64,000 nucleotides of DNA from Nocardia niwae NBRC 108934 = DSM 45340 (GTDB lineage Bacteria > Actinomycetota > Actinomycetes > Mycobacteriales > Mycobacteriaceae), in NCBI RefSeq assembly GCF_001613465.1, contig NZ_BDCK01000030.1, positions 124,001-188,000 on the forward strand. The letters are read 5' to 3'. The notes below the pieces were generated by a model, which was given only the letters and a program-made list of their open reading frames with translations, was not told where the DNA came from and made no database searches. A program made the position numbers and the translations under genes. Below, one piece after another: positions 51,591-60,834 of this stretch. Position 1 is the stretch's first letter; each line of letters opens with the position of its first letter.

Positions 51591-51652
51591 AACAGGGTGT
51601 GCGATGGTATGTCCGTCCCGTTGAGCCACCGTGGTCGACGAATGGATTCCCC

Positions 51653-53137
51653 ATGGCTGTGAGTTCAGCGAAGCCCTCGGACTGGTCCTTCGAGCGCAAA
51701 GGCGCCGAATGGGTCGCCGAGGAGGAACGTCGAGGTAAGCCGCGTGCGCTGTTCTGGCCGTGGGCAGGCACGAGCTGCAATCTGGTCTTGGTCTCGTTCG
51801 GTCCGTATGTCACCGCACTCGGCCTCGACTGGCACATCGCGGTGCTCGCCGCCGCGGTGGGTGCGGTGCTGTCGTTTCTGCTGCTCGCCATGGTGTCGTT
51901 GGCCGGACAACAGGGTGGGGCGGCGACCATGGTGGCCGGCCGCGCGGCGTTCGGCTTTCATGGCAACAAGATCCCGGCGCTGCTGAGCTATCTCGCTTTG
52001 GTGGGGTGGGAAACCTTCTCCGCGGTCCTGGCGACCCTTGCCGCTCGCACCGTGGCGCACCGGCTCGACCCGGAGATGGACACCGGACCGCTCATGGTCG
52101 TCACCCTGCTCACCGTCATCGTGGTGACCACGGTGATCGGCGTCTACGGCTGCCATGTGATATTGCGGATCCAGAAGTGGTTCGCCCTCGCGTTCACCGC
52201 GCTGTCGGTGGTGTACGTCGTGCTGACGCTGCCCAGGATCTCCTTCGCGACCCACGGCCAGGTCAGCGTGGGCGCGTTCGTGGGCGGGGTGATGCTGGTC
52301 GCCAACGCACTGGGTTTGAGCTGGGTCAACTGCGCCGCCGACTACACCCGCTATCTGCCCCGGGACGCCGACAAACGCGCGCTGGTGGGGTGGGTCACCT
52401 TCGGCGGCACCGCACCGGCGCTTGTTCTGATGGGTTTCGGGACGGTCCTGGCGGCAGGCGATCCCGGCGTCGCCGAACTGGCCGCGACCGACCCGATCAG
52501 TGCGCTGTCGGCCCATCTGCCGACCTGGTTTCTGGTGCCCTACCTGATCCTCGCGCTGGTCGGCTTCGTGTCGGGCTCCATCATCGGCCTCTACTCGTCC
52601 GGACTGGCGCTGCAAACGGTGGGCGTCCGTATCCCTCGGCACTACACAGTCCTCATCGACGCCGTCCTGATCGCGGCTGCCGGTGGCTATGTGGCCTTCG
52701 CCGCGCCCGGCTTTTTCGCCCCCTTCCAAGCGTTCCTGACCACGACCGGTGTCGTGATGGCCGCATGGACCGGAATTTTCGTGGTCGACCTGTGGCAGCG
52801 TCGCCGCATCGGCTATGACCGGACGGCCCTGTACAGCCCGGTCGGTGGCTACGGAAAAGTGAACCGCGCCGGGGTCGGCTGCCTGATCGTCGCCACCCTC
52901 GTCGGGCTCGGCCTGGTCACTTCCCCGGATCCGCACATCGGTCCGCTGCTGGGCTACCTGTTCACGCCAGCCGCCCGCGCGGGCAGCCTGGGCAGCAGCA
53001 ACCTCGGCGTATTCGTCGCCTTGGTCCTCGCGAGCGCCGGATACGCCGCTCTGCACCGAGTGCGTCCGCCCGCGCAGATGAGCACGAGCGAGCCGATCGA
53101 AATCCGGGACACCGAGCCGGCCCGAGTCACAGCGTAG
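51653..53137 (+). CDS. NCS1 family cytosine/purine permease
   Basis: A 494-residue membrane protein of the NCS1 nucleobase:cation symporter family with about 12 segments. LALVGWETFSAVLATL and SWVNCAADYTRYLPRDADKRALVGW are its typical marks (NCS1 proteins have a conserved DYTRY). It imports cytosine, purines or related compounds with protons. The ATG at 51653 lies after a weakly spaced site; the upstream in-frame sequence is not family-like. A pair of 27-bp repeats lies upstream. Confidence 0.88.
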   Translation: MAVSSAKPSDWSFERKGAEWVAEEERRGKPRALFWPWAGTSCNLVLVSFGPYVTALGLDWHIAVLAAAVGAVLSFLLLAMVSLAGQQGGAATMVAGRAAFGFHGNKIPALLSYLALVGWETFSAVLATLAARTVAHRLDPEMDTGPLMVVTLLTVIVVTTVIGVYGCHVILRIQKWFALAFTALSVVYVVLTLPRISFATHGQVSVGAFVGGVMLVANALGLSWVNCAADYTRYLPRDADKRALVGWVTFGGTAPALVLMGFGTVLAAGDPGVAELAATDPISALSAHLPTWFLVPYLILALVGFVSGSIIGLYSSGLALQTVGVRIPRHYTVLIDAVLIAAAGGYVAFAAPGFFAPFQAFLTTTGVVMAAWTGIFVVDLWQRRRIGYDRTALYSPVGGYGKVNRAGVGCLIVATLVGLGLVTSPDPHIGPLLGYLFTPAARAGSLGSSNLGVFVALVLASAGYAALHRVRPPAQMSTSEPIEIRDTEPARVTA

Positions 53138-53318
53138 GAAATGCTTCCGGTGGGTGCTCGCGTCGAAGCGGCTGCCGCCGGTCGCGGAACGCTCGGACGT
53201 CTTCTGTAGCCGTACCTGCGCCCGCTTCGGAGCCCACCTCAGTGGCCGGATCGCTCGACGCCGCCGGAATAGTCCCACTGCCCGCCCGTGCACGCGGCGA
53301 CCGGCCGATGCGATCGCT

Positions 53319-53490
53319 CCTGTGCACCGGCAAGCACACGGTGAATTCGGTGCGGCCTGGTTCGCTGGCCACCGAGATGTCACCACCGTGCGCCTTCACC
53401 ACGGCCGCGGCGATCGCCAGGCCCAGGCCGGTGCTGCCTGCCCGCCGCGACCGCGACGTGACCCGCCGCCGCAGTGCTGGCCCGGGCAGT
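53319..53490 (-). pseudogene. C-terminal remnant of a sensor histidine kinase
   Basis: Read on the minus strand from about 53490, the frame encodes LRRRVTSRSRRAGSTGLGLAI followed by AAAVVKAHGGDISVASEPG and FTVCLPVH. This is the G2 box and end of a HATPase domain. No upstream kinase is present, so it is a truncated remnant. The remaining 53491-53763 stretch shows nothing else. Confidence 0.7.
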
Positions 53491-53763
53491 AACCTGCATT
53501 CGCCACATCAGATGAACGACTGAGCGCATCGAGCGCGGCGGCGGGGCTCGACTTCCACCGCCGCGCTTCCTTCGGACGGCCCGGGGAGCGTGGCGCGCTC
53601 CGCCCAGCTATCACCTCGGACATCCCGCGCTGACGAGCCCCCGAGGCGGTGGACAGGGGAGAGGTGCGGAGGTGATCACGCCGCAGGGGCCGACCTCGCG
53701 GCCGGAACATGCTGAGCCGGTTGCTGTTTCGTTCATGTCGGTGCGTACCGCTAATCTGCTGGC

Positions 53764-54426
53764 ATGGTCGGACCGGACTCGGCGCTGCGCCGACTGACCC
53801 GCGATGCGCGGAAGTTGCTGCAACCCTATGGCTTCGACGGCTCGGAGTCCCTGTGGGTGCGGGTCGTCCCGGGTGGTGTGGCTTGTGTCGGCCGGGCCCG
53901 GACAGTGCGTACCTGGATCGACGGGCAGCAGGAGCTGAAGTTCGGGTTGACCATGAGCGCTACGCCCACCGCTTGGTGGGAGTTCTGCAATTGGCGCAAC
54001 GCGCAGCGGGGGCTGCCGTTCGTGCCGCTCGAACAGGCGACCGGACCGGGGCTGATCGACGACCATGGGCTGCCGGAAGATCTGACCGAATTGTGGTCTC
54101 TGCGGGTCGATCCGGCGCAGGCGGGCCGGGCTCTGCGGGCAGACGTCGACGTCATCCGCGCCGAGCTGCCCCGGCGGGTGCACGCCTACGCACGCCGTGC
54201 GCTGCGGCTGCTGGAGCCCGGCCGGTACCTCGAAGAACTGATGACCGTGCCGGACCCGGTGATCGGAACCTGGGAGGCGATCGTCGTCCTGCTCGCCGAG
54301 CGTGGGGCGGGGCCGCAACTGGAGGATGCGTACGACCGATTCCGGGCGTGCTGCATGGACGCGGACACCTCGGCATATGCAGAGCAGGTTCTCGCGTACG
54401 CACGCAGCCGCGCGGCGCAGATGTGA
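53764..54426 (+). CDS. Hypothetical protein, weakly DUF4304-like
   Basis: A 220-residue soluble protein. The first 100 residues (LLQPYGFDGSESLWVRVVPGG, FGLTMSATPTAWWEF) recall DUF4304-type proteins, which begin with a Gly-Phe turn and a beta sheet, but this is only a resemblance. The rest is helical. ATG at 53764 without a strong binding site. Confidence 0.5.
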   Translation: MVGPDSALRRLTRDARKLLQPYGFDGSESLWVRVVPGGVACVGRARTVRTWIDGQQELKFGLTMSATPTAWWEFCNWRNAQRGLPFVPLEQATGPGLIDDHGLPEDLTELWSLRVDPAQAGRALRADVDVIRAELPRRVHAYARRALRLLEPGRYLEELMTVPDPVIGTWEAIVVLLAERGAGPQLEDAYDRFRACCMDADTSAYAEQVLAYARSRAAQM

Positions 54427-54541
54427 GCGAGCGCAGGCGATCAGCGTCGAGCAGCGCGCGGAATCTCGGGCATGGCATGTGCCGGGGCGTCCGTGCCGCT
54501 ATGGCGTTCGGGAGCAGTCGATCCGCTGTCGGCCCGCCGTG

Positions 54542-55135
54542 TCAGCCGACGAACGGGGGAAGCGCCGCGAATTCCGGCGCGAGCCGGGCGGTCGGGACGG
54601 TGTGCGCGATCCAGCGACGGGCACGACTGAGCGGATGATCGGGAAACTCCGCGTCCCATCCGATGTCGTCGGCCGCGTTGTACGGCAGCCGTCCCTGCAC
54701 TTCGGGCGCATAGGGATGCGGCGGGAACATGTGGTCGACACCGATCTTGGTAGCGAGCAGGGCCTCGCGCATACCCGTGGTGCCGGTCTCGGGGCAGAGG
54801 ATCTGCAGGACCGCGCTGCTGCTGGCCTTCGGCACGATCACGGAGGCGGCGAACACCAGGCCTTGGGGCTGATTCGGCAGAGGCAGCTTCTCCATGCGCA
54901 ACAGCGCGGGCTGCGCGTCGAGCCACACCACGAAAGCCTCGATCAGGCAGCCGTTCTGCGCGCTTCTCTCGGTCAGGCGACGGCGCAGGGTCGTGAGGTC
55001 CTCCAACGGTGCGGGCAGATCCGGGGCGAGGTCGAAATACGACACGTTCACCATGTCACCGGTCCGCGGATCCCGCCAGGTTGCGTTGTCGACCTGCTGC
55101 ATGTCCCTGGCGTCGAAGGAAATTGGCACCGGCAC
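54542..55135 (-). CDS. Hypothetical protein
   Basis: A 197-residue soluble protein (MPVPISFDARDMQQVDNATWRD). It begins with a beta-rich segment and ends with APEFAALPPFVG. No domain known to me and no signal peptide. It shares its direction with the next unknown gene, 71 nt upstream, and may be cotranscribed with it. Confidence 0.6.
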   Translation of the reverse strand: MPVPISFDARDMQQVDNATWRDPRTGDMVNVSYFDLAPDLPAPLEDLTTLRRRLTERSAQNGCLIEAFVVWLDAQPALLRMEKLPLPNQPQGLVFAASVIVPKASSSAVLQILCPETGTTGMREALLATKIGVDHMFPPHPYAPEVQGRLPYNAADDIGWDAEFPDHPLSRARRWIAHTVPTARLAPEFAALPPFVG

Positions 55136-55206
55136 AGCGTATCCGCAAGCTCATTTCGGAAGGCCGGACCGGTGCCGCGCGACTTCCGCGGGTTCATTCG
55201 GGGCGA

Positions 55207-55719
55207 TCACAAATGCTCGAGGCCCGGCAGGGTCGACAGCGGTCGCAGGCTCGCGGTCGGGAAGACCTCGGCGAATCCGCTGGGAACGGAGGCTCCGAGA
55301 CCCAGCACGGACCCCCAGCGAAACGGAGGCCGCAAGGCGGTGCGGCTCAGTGGTCCGTCGATGGACAGGCGGCGGAAGTCGTCGTCGCTCTCCGGTCCGA
55401 AGCTCACGACGATCGCGGAACCGAGCGGACCTTCCAGGGCGTACCAGAGAATGTCGTATTGGTGCGGAAACGATCCGAACACTCCGGTCTTGGTGACCGT
55501 CGTAGCGAACACGGGAGCCACTGCCGCCAATGCCGCGTAGCACGCCGCGGCGGTGCCCGGGCCGAAGACGAGTTCGGACAGGCCGGTGTCGGCGATGGCC
55601 GTGTAGATCATCTGGATGGGTTCGTCCTCCGGCAGGCCCGGATCGGCCAACCGCACGTAATGGTGATCGAGTCCGGAAATGAGCTCGCGCTCCGGTCGTC
55701 TGCGTCCGAAGATTCCCAC
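55207..55719 (-). CDS. Hypothetical protein
   Basis: A 170-residue protein starting MGIFGRRRPERELISGLDHHYVRLADPG (GTG at 55719, GAAGG upstream). A longer frame with an earlier ATG (55767) has low-complexity sequence. Mixed alpha/beta; no recognised domain. Probably paired with the gene downstream. Confidence 0.6.
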   Translation of the reverse strand: MGIFGRRRPERELISGLDHHYVRLADPGLPEDEPIQMIYTAIADTGLSELVFGPGTAAACYAALAAVAPVFATTVTKTGVFGSFPHQYDILWYALEGPLGSAIVVSFGPESDDDFRRLSIDGPLSRTALRPPFRWGSVLGLGASVPSGFAEVFPTASLRPLSTLPGLEHL

Positions 55720-55930
55720 GGCACCTTCCCGTATCGGTCTGTTTTCCGGCCGCGTCGAAAAAGGCATCTCGGCGATTCGTCACCGCGCGTGCGCGGTTGC
55801 CGCCGGAAAGGGGGAGAACGCGCTTCACGGCCGTAGTCGGTGTAATCGATTTTTTCAGAGGGCGCGGTGGTGGCCCAGTCGGTCGAAAGACCCACATCGA
55901 AAGGGATTTCGGGGACGAATCGAAGCGCCG

Positions 55931-57250
55931 TCAGACCCGCCCGTTCTCGGAAGCCGATGCGGTGCCGTTGCCCAGCACGATGAAGCCGGTGCCGCGAAGC
56001 AGATGCTCGTCGAGCAGGTTGCGGGTATCGACGATCACGGCTCGGTCGACGTCGGTCGCGAGCTTCGTCCAGTCGAGCGAACGGAATTCGGGCCACTCGG
56101 TGAGGATCACGAGCGCGCCGGCGTCCTTCGCCACCAGGTACGGGTCGTCCACCACCCGGATGCCGTGGAGATCGGGCGTGCCCGCCGGGACGCACGGATC
56201 GTACGCGGTGACCGTGGCGTGGTGCCGGGAGAGTTGCCGGGCGACCGCGACGGCGGGGGAGTCGCGCAGGTCGCCGGTCCCGGCTTTGAACGCGAGGCCG
56301 AGCACGCCGATCCGGGTCCCCGCCAGGGAGCCGTCGACCGCGCCGGTCACCGCGCGGCGGATCTTGCGCAGCACCATCGCCTGTTGATGCTCGTTCGCCC
56401 GCAAAGTATCTCGGACCAGCGCGAAGTCCACTCCAAATGCCTCCGCGGCTCGCAGGAGCGCGCGCGTGTCCTTGGGCAGGCACGAGCCGCCCCAGCCGGG
56501 GCCCGGAGCGAGGAAGGCCGGACCGATCCGGTCGTCCATGCCCATCGCGGCGGTGACCTTCGTGATGTCGGCGCCGACCCGTTCGCACAGTTCGGCCAGT
56601 GTGTTCACGAACGAGAGCTTCATCGCGAGAAAGGCATTGCTGGCGTACTTGGCGAGTTCCGTGCTGGCCGAGTCCGAACGCAGGACCGGCGCGCCCGTCC
56701 CCGCGTACAACGCCGCGACCCGCTCGGCCGACTCCTGATCGTGCTCGGCCGCTCCGACGAGAACACGGTCGGGATGCAGGAAGTCCTCGACCGCGTGTCC
56801 CTCCCGGAGGAATTCGGGATTACTGACGACCGCGCTGCTCGCGAGACCGGACGCGGGGATCCGCGCAGCCGTCCCCACCGGGACGGTGGACTTGGTGACC
56901 AGCACACAATCCGGCGATAGCACCGTGGACAACGTCGCGAGCGCGTCCTCGATCACGCCGAGGTCCGCCGTGCCGCCGGCACCCATGGGGGTGGGAAGGC
57001 ACAACAGGACCACCTCGCATTCGTGCAGCGCTCCCGGGTCCGACGTGAAGACCAGCCGGTTCTCCGCGAGCCCTTCGTGCACCAGCTCCGGCAGCCCGGG
57101 TTCGACGATCGCGACCGTACCCGCGCGCAGAGCCGCTACCTTGGCCTCGTCGTTGTCGAGGCAGATCACATGGTGGCCCAGGTGGGCGAGGCAAGCGGCA
57201 CTGGTGAGCCCCACGTATCCGGCGCCGACCACACCGACGCGGCTACCCAT
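55931..57250 (-). CDS. ugd: UDP-glucose 6-dehydrogenase family protein
   Basis: A 439-residue protein with the UDP-glucose/GDP-mannose dehydrogenase pattern: GVVGAGYVGLTSAA (NAD-binding), VVLLCLPTPMG, STVPVGTA, NPEFLREGHAVEDF, the catalytic Cys257 in GGSCLPKDT and VLGLAFKAGTGDLRDSPA. It oxidises a sugar nucleotide to a uronate, most often UDP-glucose to UDP-glucuronate. The last gene of the glycan cluster by transcription, overlapping the GT9 gene by 8 nt. The sugar could be incorporated by the cluster or used for other wall glycans. Confidence 0.9.
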   Translation of the reverse strand: MGSRVGVVGAGYVGLTSAACLAHLGHHVICLDNDEAKVAALRAGTVAIVEPGLPELVHEGLAENRLVFTSDPGALHECEVVLLCLPTPMGAGGTADLGVIEDALATLSTVLSPDCVLVTKSTVPVGTAARIPASGLASSAVVSNPEFLREGHAVEDFLHPDRVLVGAAEHDQESAERVAALYAGTGAPVLRSDSASTELAKYASNAFLAMKLSFVNTLAELCERVGADITKVTAAMGMDDRIGPAFLAPGPGWGGSCLPKDTRALLRAAEAFGVDFALVRDTLRANEHQQAMVLRKIRRAVTGAVDGSLAGTRIGVLGLAFKAGTGDLRDSPAVAVARQLSRHHATVTAYDPCVPAGTPDLHGIRVVDDPYLVAKDAGALVILTEWPEFRSLDWTKLATDVDRAVIVDTRNLLDEHLLRGTGFIVLGNGTASASENGRV

Positions 57251-58193
57251 GGCGCACCTTCGCCCCGAGCAGACCGGCTGCGGCGGTGAGCACCTGCTCG
57301 GGGCGCAGCATGAGGAGCCCGCGATCCGGATGGCAGGCATGCGGGTCGCCGACGGACCCCGCCCACAGGGTCACGTGCTCTTCCGCGTCGGCGGGCGGTC
57401 CCCATCGCTGCGGCGGCGTGGGGCCGAACAGCAGGACCGACGGCGTGCCGAAAGCGGTGGCCAGATGCCCCACGCCGGTGTCGCCGCAGACGACGAGCGC
57501 CGCGCCGGCCACCAGCGCGGCGAGTTCGGTCAGGTCGGTGCGCCCCGCGTACACGGCGGTGGGCGGCAGGCCGGCTTGCTGCGCGACGGCGTTCGCCAAT
57601 CGGATCTCGTCGCGCGTGCCGGTGATCACCACGCGGTGGCCCTCGGCGCCGAGTTCTCGCGCCACCCGAGCGAATCGTTCGGAGGGCCAGCGGCGTGCCG
57701 GATGCGCCGCGCCGGGATGGATCACGACGACGTTCGACTCGGCGGCGGGCGTGGCCGGAGCGGGCAGCCGCAGCGCGGTGCGATCGGCATCGATCCGGCC
57801 GTATTCGAGCAGCCGGCACCAGCGATCCACCTCGTGCACGTCGTCGCGCCACTCGGGGCCGGGCAGCTGGGGGTAGTCCGGATGGCGGTGCGTCAGAAGT
57901 GTTTCCGGACGCGCCGCCAGCAGGTCACGGATGCTCTCCGGGCCGCTGCCGTGCAGGTTGACCGCCAGTCTCGGGGGCGCGGTATGCCATCGCAGCGCAC
58001 CCAGGCCCGCGGTCGGAAGCAGTTCGTCGACCGCGTCGATGAGATGTGCCAGATCGCGCAGCGATTCCGGCGCGGCCAGCACCAGGTGGTGGTCCGGGTA
58101 GGCGTTTCGCAGCCCGCGCAAAGCGGGCACGATGGTCAGCAGGTCACCGAGCCCGAGCGCACGCAACACGAGGATCGTGTCGCTCAAGGCCAC
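57243..58193 (-). CDS. GT9 family glycosyltransferase (heptosyltransferase-like)
   Basis: A 316-residue protein of the ADP-heptose:LPS heptosyltransferase family (GT9). ALGLGDLLTIVPALRGLRNAYPDH at the start, VVIHPGAAHPARRWPSERFARVARE in the C-terminal half and ALVVCGDTGVGHLATAFGTPSVLLFGP are its family marks. It likely transfers a heptose from the ADP-heptose made by GmhA, HldE and the GmhB domain, an inference from context. GTG start overlapping the SDR gene end. Confidence 0.88.
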   Translation of the reverse strand: MALSDTILVLRALGLGDLLTIVPALRGLRNAYPDHHLVLAAPESLRDLAHLIDAVDELLPTAGLGALRWHTAPPRLAVNLHGSGPESIRDLLAARPETLLTHRHPDYPQLPGPEWRDDVHEVDRWCRLLEYGRIDADRTALRLPAPATPAAESNVVVIHPGAAHPARRWPSERFARVARELGAEGHRVVITGTRDEIRLANAVAQQAGLPPTAVYAGRTDLTELAALVAGAALVVCGDTGVGHLATAFGTPSVLLFGPTPPQRWGPPADAEEHVTLWAGSVGDPHACHPDRGLLMLRPEQVLTAAAGLLGAKVRHG

Positions 58194-58873
58194 GATCCCT
58201 CTTCCGACGCGCACACGACCATTTCCCTGACCTCGCAGCCCGGTGGCTGGCGCAGCGCGAATAGCACCGCGGCCGCGACGTTCTCGGGCTGGTTGAGTTT
58301 CGCGTCCGGCGGCGGCTTGTACTGCTCGTCGCGATCGTCGAAGAACGCGGTGTGCATGCCGCCCGGGATCAGCAAGCTCACGCCGACGCTGCCCGCTGTT
58401 TCGGCGGCGAGCGCCCTGGTGAAGCCGACCACGCCGAACTTCGACGCGCAATAGGCGGTCGCGTCACCCACCGCCTTGATGCCGAGGGTGGAAGCACAGG
58501 TCACCACGGTTCCCCTGCTTTCCCGCAGGAACGGAAGGGCGGCACGGATGACGGCGGCGGTACCGAACAGGTTGACCTGCAGCACGTATTCCCACTTCTT
58601 CGCGGGCACCTTGTCCAACGGGCCGCACGCGTCGGTTCCGGCTGCGGTGAACACGCCGTCGATCCGTCCGCCCGCACGCTCGGCGAGCTCGTGCACGGCT
58701 TGTTCGGCGGCGACGGTGTCGGCCAGGTCGGCCCGCACGAAGTCGACGGGCGTCTCGGGCTCCACCCGGTCGATCACGAAGGGCCGCCCGCCGTTCTCGC
58801 GGACCGCGGCGGTGACCGCCGCGCCGAGTCCGGAAGCGCCGCCGGTGATCAGGACATTGCCGAGGGTTCGCAT
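58184..58873 (-). CDS. Short-chain dehydrogenase/reductase
   Basis: A 229-residue classical SDR (LITGGASGLGAAV; AAGTDACGP; catalytic YCASKFG). It may modify the sugar or another intermediate. It lies between HldE and the GT9 gene. No epimerase of the HldD type is present in the window; this SDR is too short and lacks its features, so it is not a simple replacement. Confidence 0.82.
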   Translation of the reverse strand: MRTLGNVLITGGASGLGAAVTAAVRENGGRPFVIDRVEPETPVDFVRADLADTVAAEQAVHELAERAGGRIDGVFTAAGTDACGPLDKVPAKKWEYVLQVNLFGTAAVIRAALPFLRESRGTVVTCASTLGIKAVGDATAYCASKFGVVGFTRALAAETAGSVGVSLLIPGGMHTAFFDDRDEQYKPPPDAKLNQPENVAAAVLFALRQPPGCEVREMVVCASEEGSWP

Positions 58874-58894
58874 CGTGCTCCTTACGTTCCGAGG

Positions 58895-60274
58895 TCAGCC
58901 GCAGCCCTGGGTGGCGGCCACCAGTTGGGTTGTCGAGTAACCGCGAACAGTGGGAATCAGCGCGATCTGGCCGCCGTACCCGCGAATGACCGCGGCCTCC
59001 GGGAGGTCGACGCCGGCGTAGTCGCCGCCTTTGACCCAGACATCGGGGCGAAGGCGCTCCAGCAGCGCGCTCGGGGAGGATTCGTCGAACACGACCACGG
59101 CGTCCACCGACGACAGTGCGATCAGCAGGCGGGCACGGTCGCGTGCGGTGACGATCGGACGGCGCGGCCCCTTCAGACGCCGCACCGACGCATCGGAATT
59201 GAGACAGACCACCAGCGCGTCGCCCATGGCGCGAGCCTGGCGCAGCAAGCTCACGTGCCCGGGGTGCAGCAGATCGAAACAGCCGCCGGTGGCCACGAGC
59301 CTGCCGCCGCGCGCTCTGACCCGCGCCGCCACCTCGAACGCATCGCAGGCCTCCGTCGTGTCCTCCACCGCGACAGCGGCGCCGTCGCACGTGGACAACG
59401 TGGCCGCCCCGCCCGCGGCGACGAATCTCGCTGCCGCGTGCACCGCGTGCGAGACCGCGTCGGCGACCGTGGAACCGTCGAAGAGCGCGGCGGTCGCGGC
59501 GGAGGCGAATCGGTCGCCCGCGCCGCAGGTGTCGGAACCGACGTGGCCGGCGATCCGTATCTCGGCGGGTACGGGCACGACGGTCAGACGCTTCCCATTG
59601 GCCAGCACCGCCCCGTTCGGCCCCGTCGTGACCACGACGGAATCCGCGGCCCATTCGTCGCGGAGCACTTTCGCCAATTCGTCCGGTTCGACGTAACCCG
59701 GCGCGAACTGGCGCGCCTCCTTCAGATTCGGCGAGACCAGCGACGCGCCCGGCGTCGGCGCCGGGCCGCGCGGATGCGGATCCCATACCACCGGCACGGA
59801 CCGGGCCAGTTCGGTCAGCAAGCTCCGGATCTCCGGATGTGCGGCGACGCCCCGGCCGTAATCCGCTACGAGGATCGCGCCGGCCGCCCGCAGTGCCCGG
59901 ATGACCGCCGTGCTCACCGAGCCGCCGTCGGCCGTGCCGTCGCCGGTGTCCAGCCGCAACAGCGACTGGCCCGCGGCGCGGACGCGGGTCTTGCGCACCG
60001 TCTGTCCGCGCAGCGGCATCGGCACGACCCGGACGTCCTGGTCCAGCAGGTGGGTGAGGACCCGGCCGTCGTGGTCGTCGGCGATCGCCGTGACCAACGA
60101 GACCTCGGCGACCGACCGTGCGGCCAGCGCGGCGGCCAGACCGGCGCCGCCCGGACGCGTCCAGCGGTGTTCCACGTCCACCACGGGAACGGGCGCCTCC
60201 GGAGACAACCGGTCCGCGGCGCCCTCGATATCGACGTCGAGCATGCTGTCGCCGACCACGACCAACGGCTTCAC
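58895..60274 (-). CDS. hldE: Bifunctional heptose-7-phosphate kinase / heptose-1-phosphate nucleotidyltransferase
   Basis: A 459-residue HldE (RfaE) protein. The N-terminal PfkB-like kinase has RPGGAGLAAALAARS and GSDTCGAGDRFASA. The C-terminal cytidylyltransferase-like domain has ATGGCFDLLHPGHVSLLRQA (HxGH) and KGGDYAGVDLPEA. Together they phosphorylate heptose 7-phosphate at C1 and then transfer an adenylyl (or other nucleotidyl) group. GTGA overlap with gmhA. The fusion is usual in Gram-negatives, while many actinobacteria use separate genes. Confidence 0.92.
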   Translation of the reverse strand: MKPLVVVGDSMLDVDIEGAADRLSPEAPVPVVDVEHRWTRPGGAGLAAALAARSVAEVSLVTAIADDHDGRVLTHLLDQDVRVVPMPLRGQTVRKTRVRAAGQSLLRLDTGDGTADGGSVSTAVIRALRAAGAILVADYGRGVAAHPEIRSLLTELARSVPVVWDPHPRGPAPTPGASLVSPNLKEARQFAPGYVEPDELAKVLRDEWAADSVVVTTGPNGAVLANGKRLTVVPVPAEIRIAGHVGSDTCGAGDRFASAATAALFDGSTVADAVSHAVHAAARFVAAGGAATLSTCDGAAVAVEDTTEACDAFEVAARVRARGGRLVATGGCFDLLHPGHVSLLRQARAMGDALVVCLNSDASVRRLKGPRRPIVTARDRARLLIALSSVDAVVVFDESSPSALLERLRPDVWVKGGDYAGVDLPEAAVIRGYGGQIALIPTVRGYSTTQLVAATQGCG

Positions 60275-60834
60275 GTCGGTACCCCCAGTGCGTCGTCGAG
60301 CGCCGTGCACAGGGCGTGCACCAGGACCAGATGCACTTCCTGCACGGTGGCGGTGCTGGGCGCCTCCACGGCCACCGCGTCGTCGCACAGTGCCGCGAGC
60401 GGGTTGGGCGCGGGGCCGGTCATGGCCCAGGTGGTCACGCCGATGTCGTGCGCCGCTTTCGCCGCGGCCACCACGTTCTGGCTGCTGCCGCTGGTGGACA
60501 GCAGGATGAGGACGTCATCGGGTCTGCCGTGCGCGCGGACCTGACGTGCGAACACCTCGGTTCCGCCGTAGTCGTTCAAGATCGCGGTGCCCGCCGAGGT
60601 GTCGGCGTGCAGGGCGATCGCCGACAGCGGACGGCGGTCGTTGCGGAATCGGCCGAGCAATTCCCCCGTCAAGTGTTGCGCTTCTGCCGCGCTGCCCCCG
60701 TTGCCGCAGGTGAGCAATCTGCCACCGTTGTCGAGGACGATCGCCAGGTCCCGACCCCATTTGCGGATACTCGGTGCGAAGCACCTGGTGCGTTCCAGCG
60801 CTAGGTGCAAAGCCGCGAAATGCTCCTCGATCAC
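60271..60834 (-). CDS. gmhA: Phosphoheptose isomerase
   Basis: A 187-residue SIS protein with CGNGGSAAEAQHLTGELLGRF, the signature of GmhA, and LLSTSGSSQNVVAAA. It converts sedoheptulose 7-phosphate to D-glycero-D-manno-heptose 7-phosphate. GTG start, GTGA overlap with the GT9 gene upstream. First enzyme of the heptose route in this cluster. Confidence 0.92.
   Translation of the reverse strand: MIEEHFAALHLALERTRCFAPSIRKWGRDLAIVLDNGGRLLTCGNGGSAAEAQHLTGELLGRFRNDRRPLSAIALHADTSAGTAILNDYGGTEVFARQVRAHGRPDDVLILLSTSGSSQNVVAAAKAAHDIGVTTWAMTGPAPNPLAALCDDAVAVEAPSTATVQEVHLVLVHALCTALDDALGVPT

Noticed and set aside
58184..58873. HldD heptose epimerase
   Set aside because: The SDR is a short classical type with Tyr-x3-Lys in YCASKFG and lacks the extended sugar-nucleotide epimerase domain.
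60301..60834. SIS-type sugar isomerase of other pathway (such as KdsD)
   Set aside because: The CGNGGSAAEAQH motif and neighbouring hldE and GmhB domain specify GmhA.
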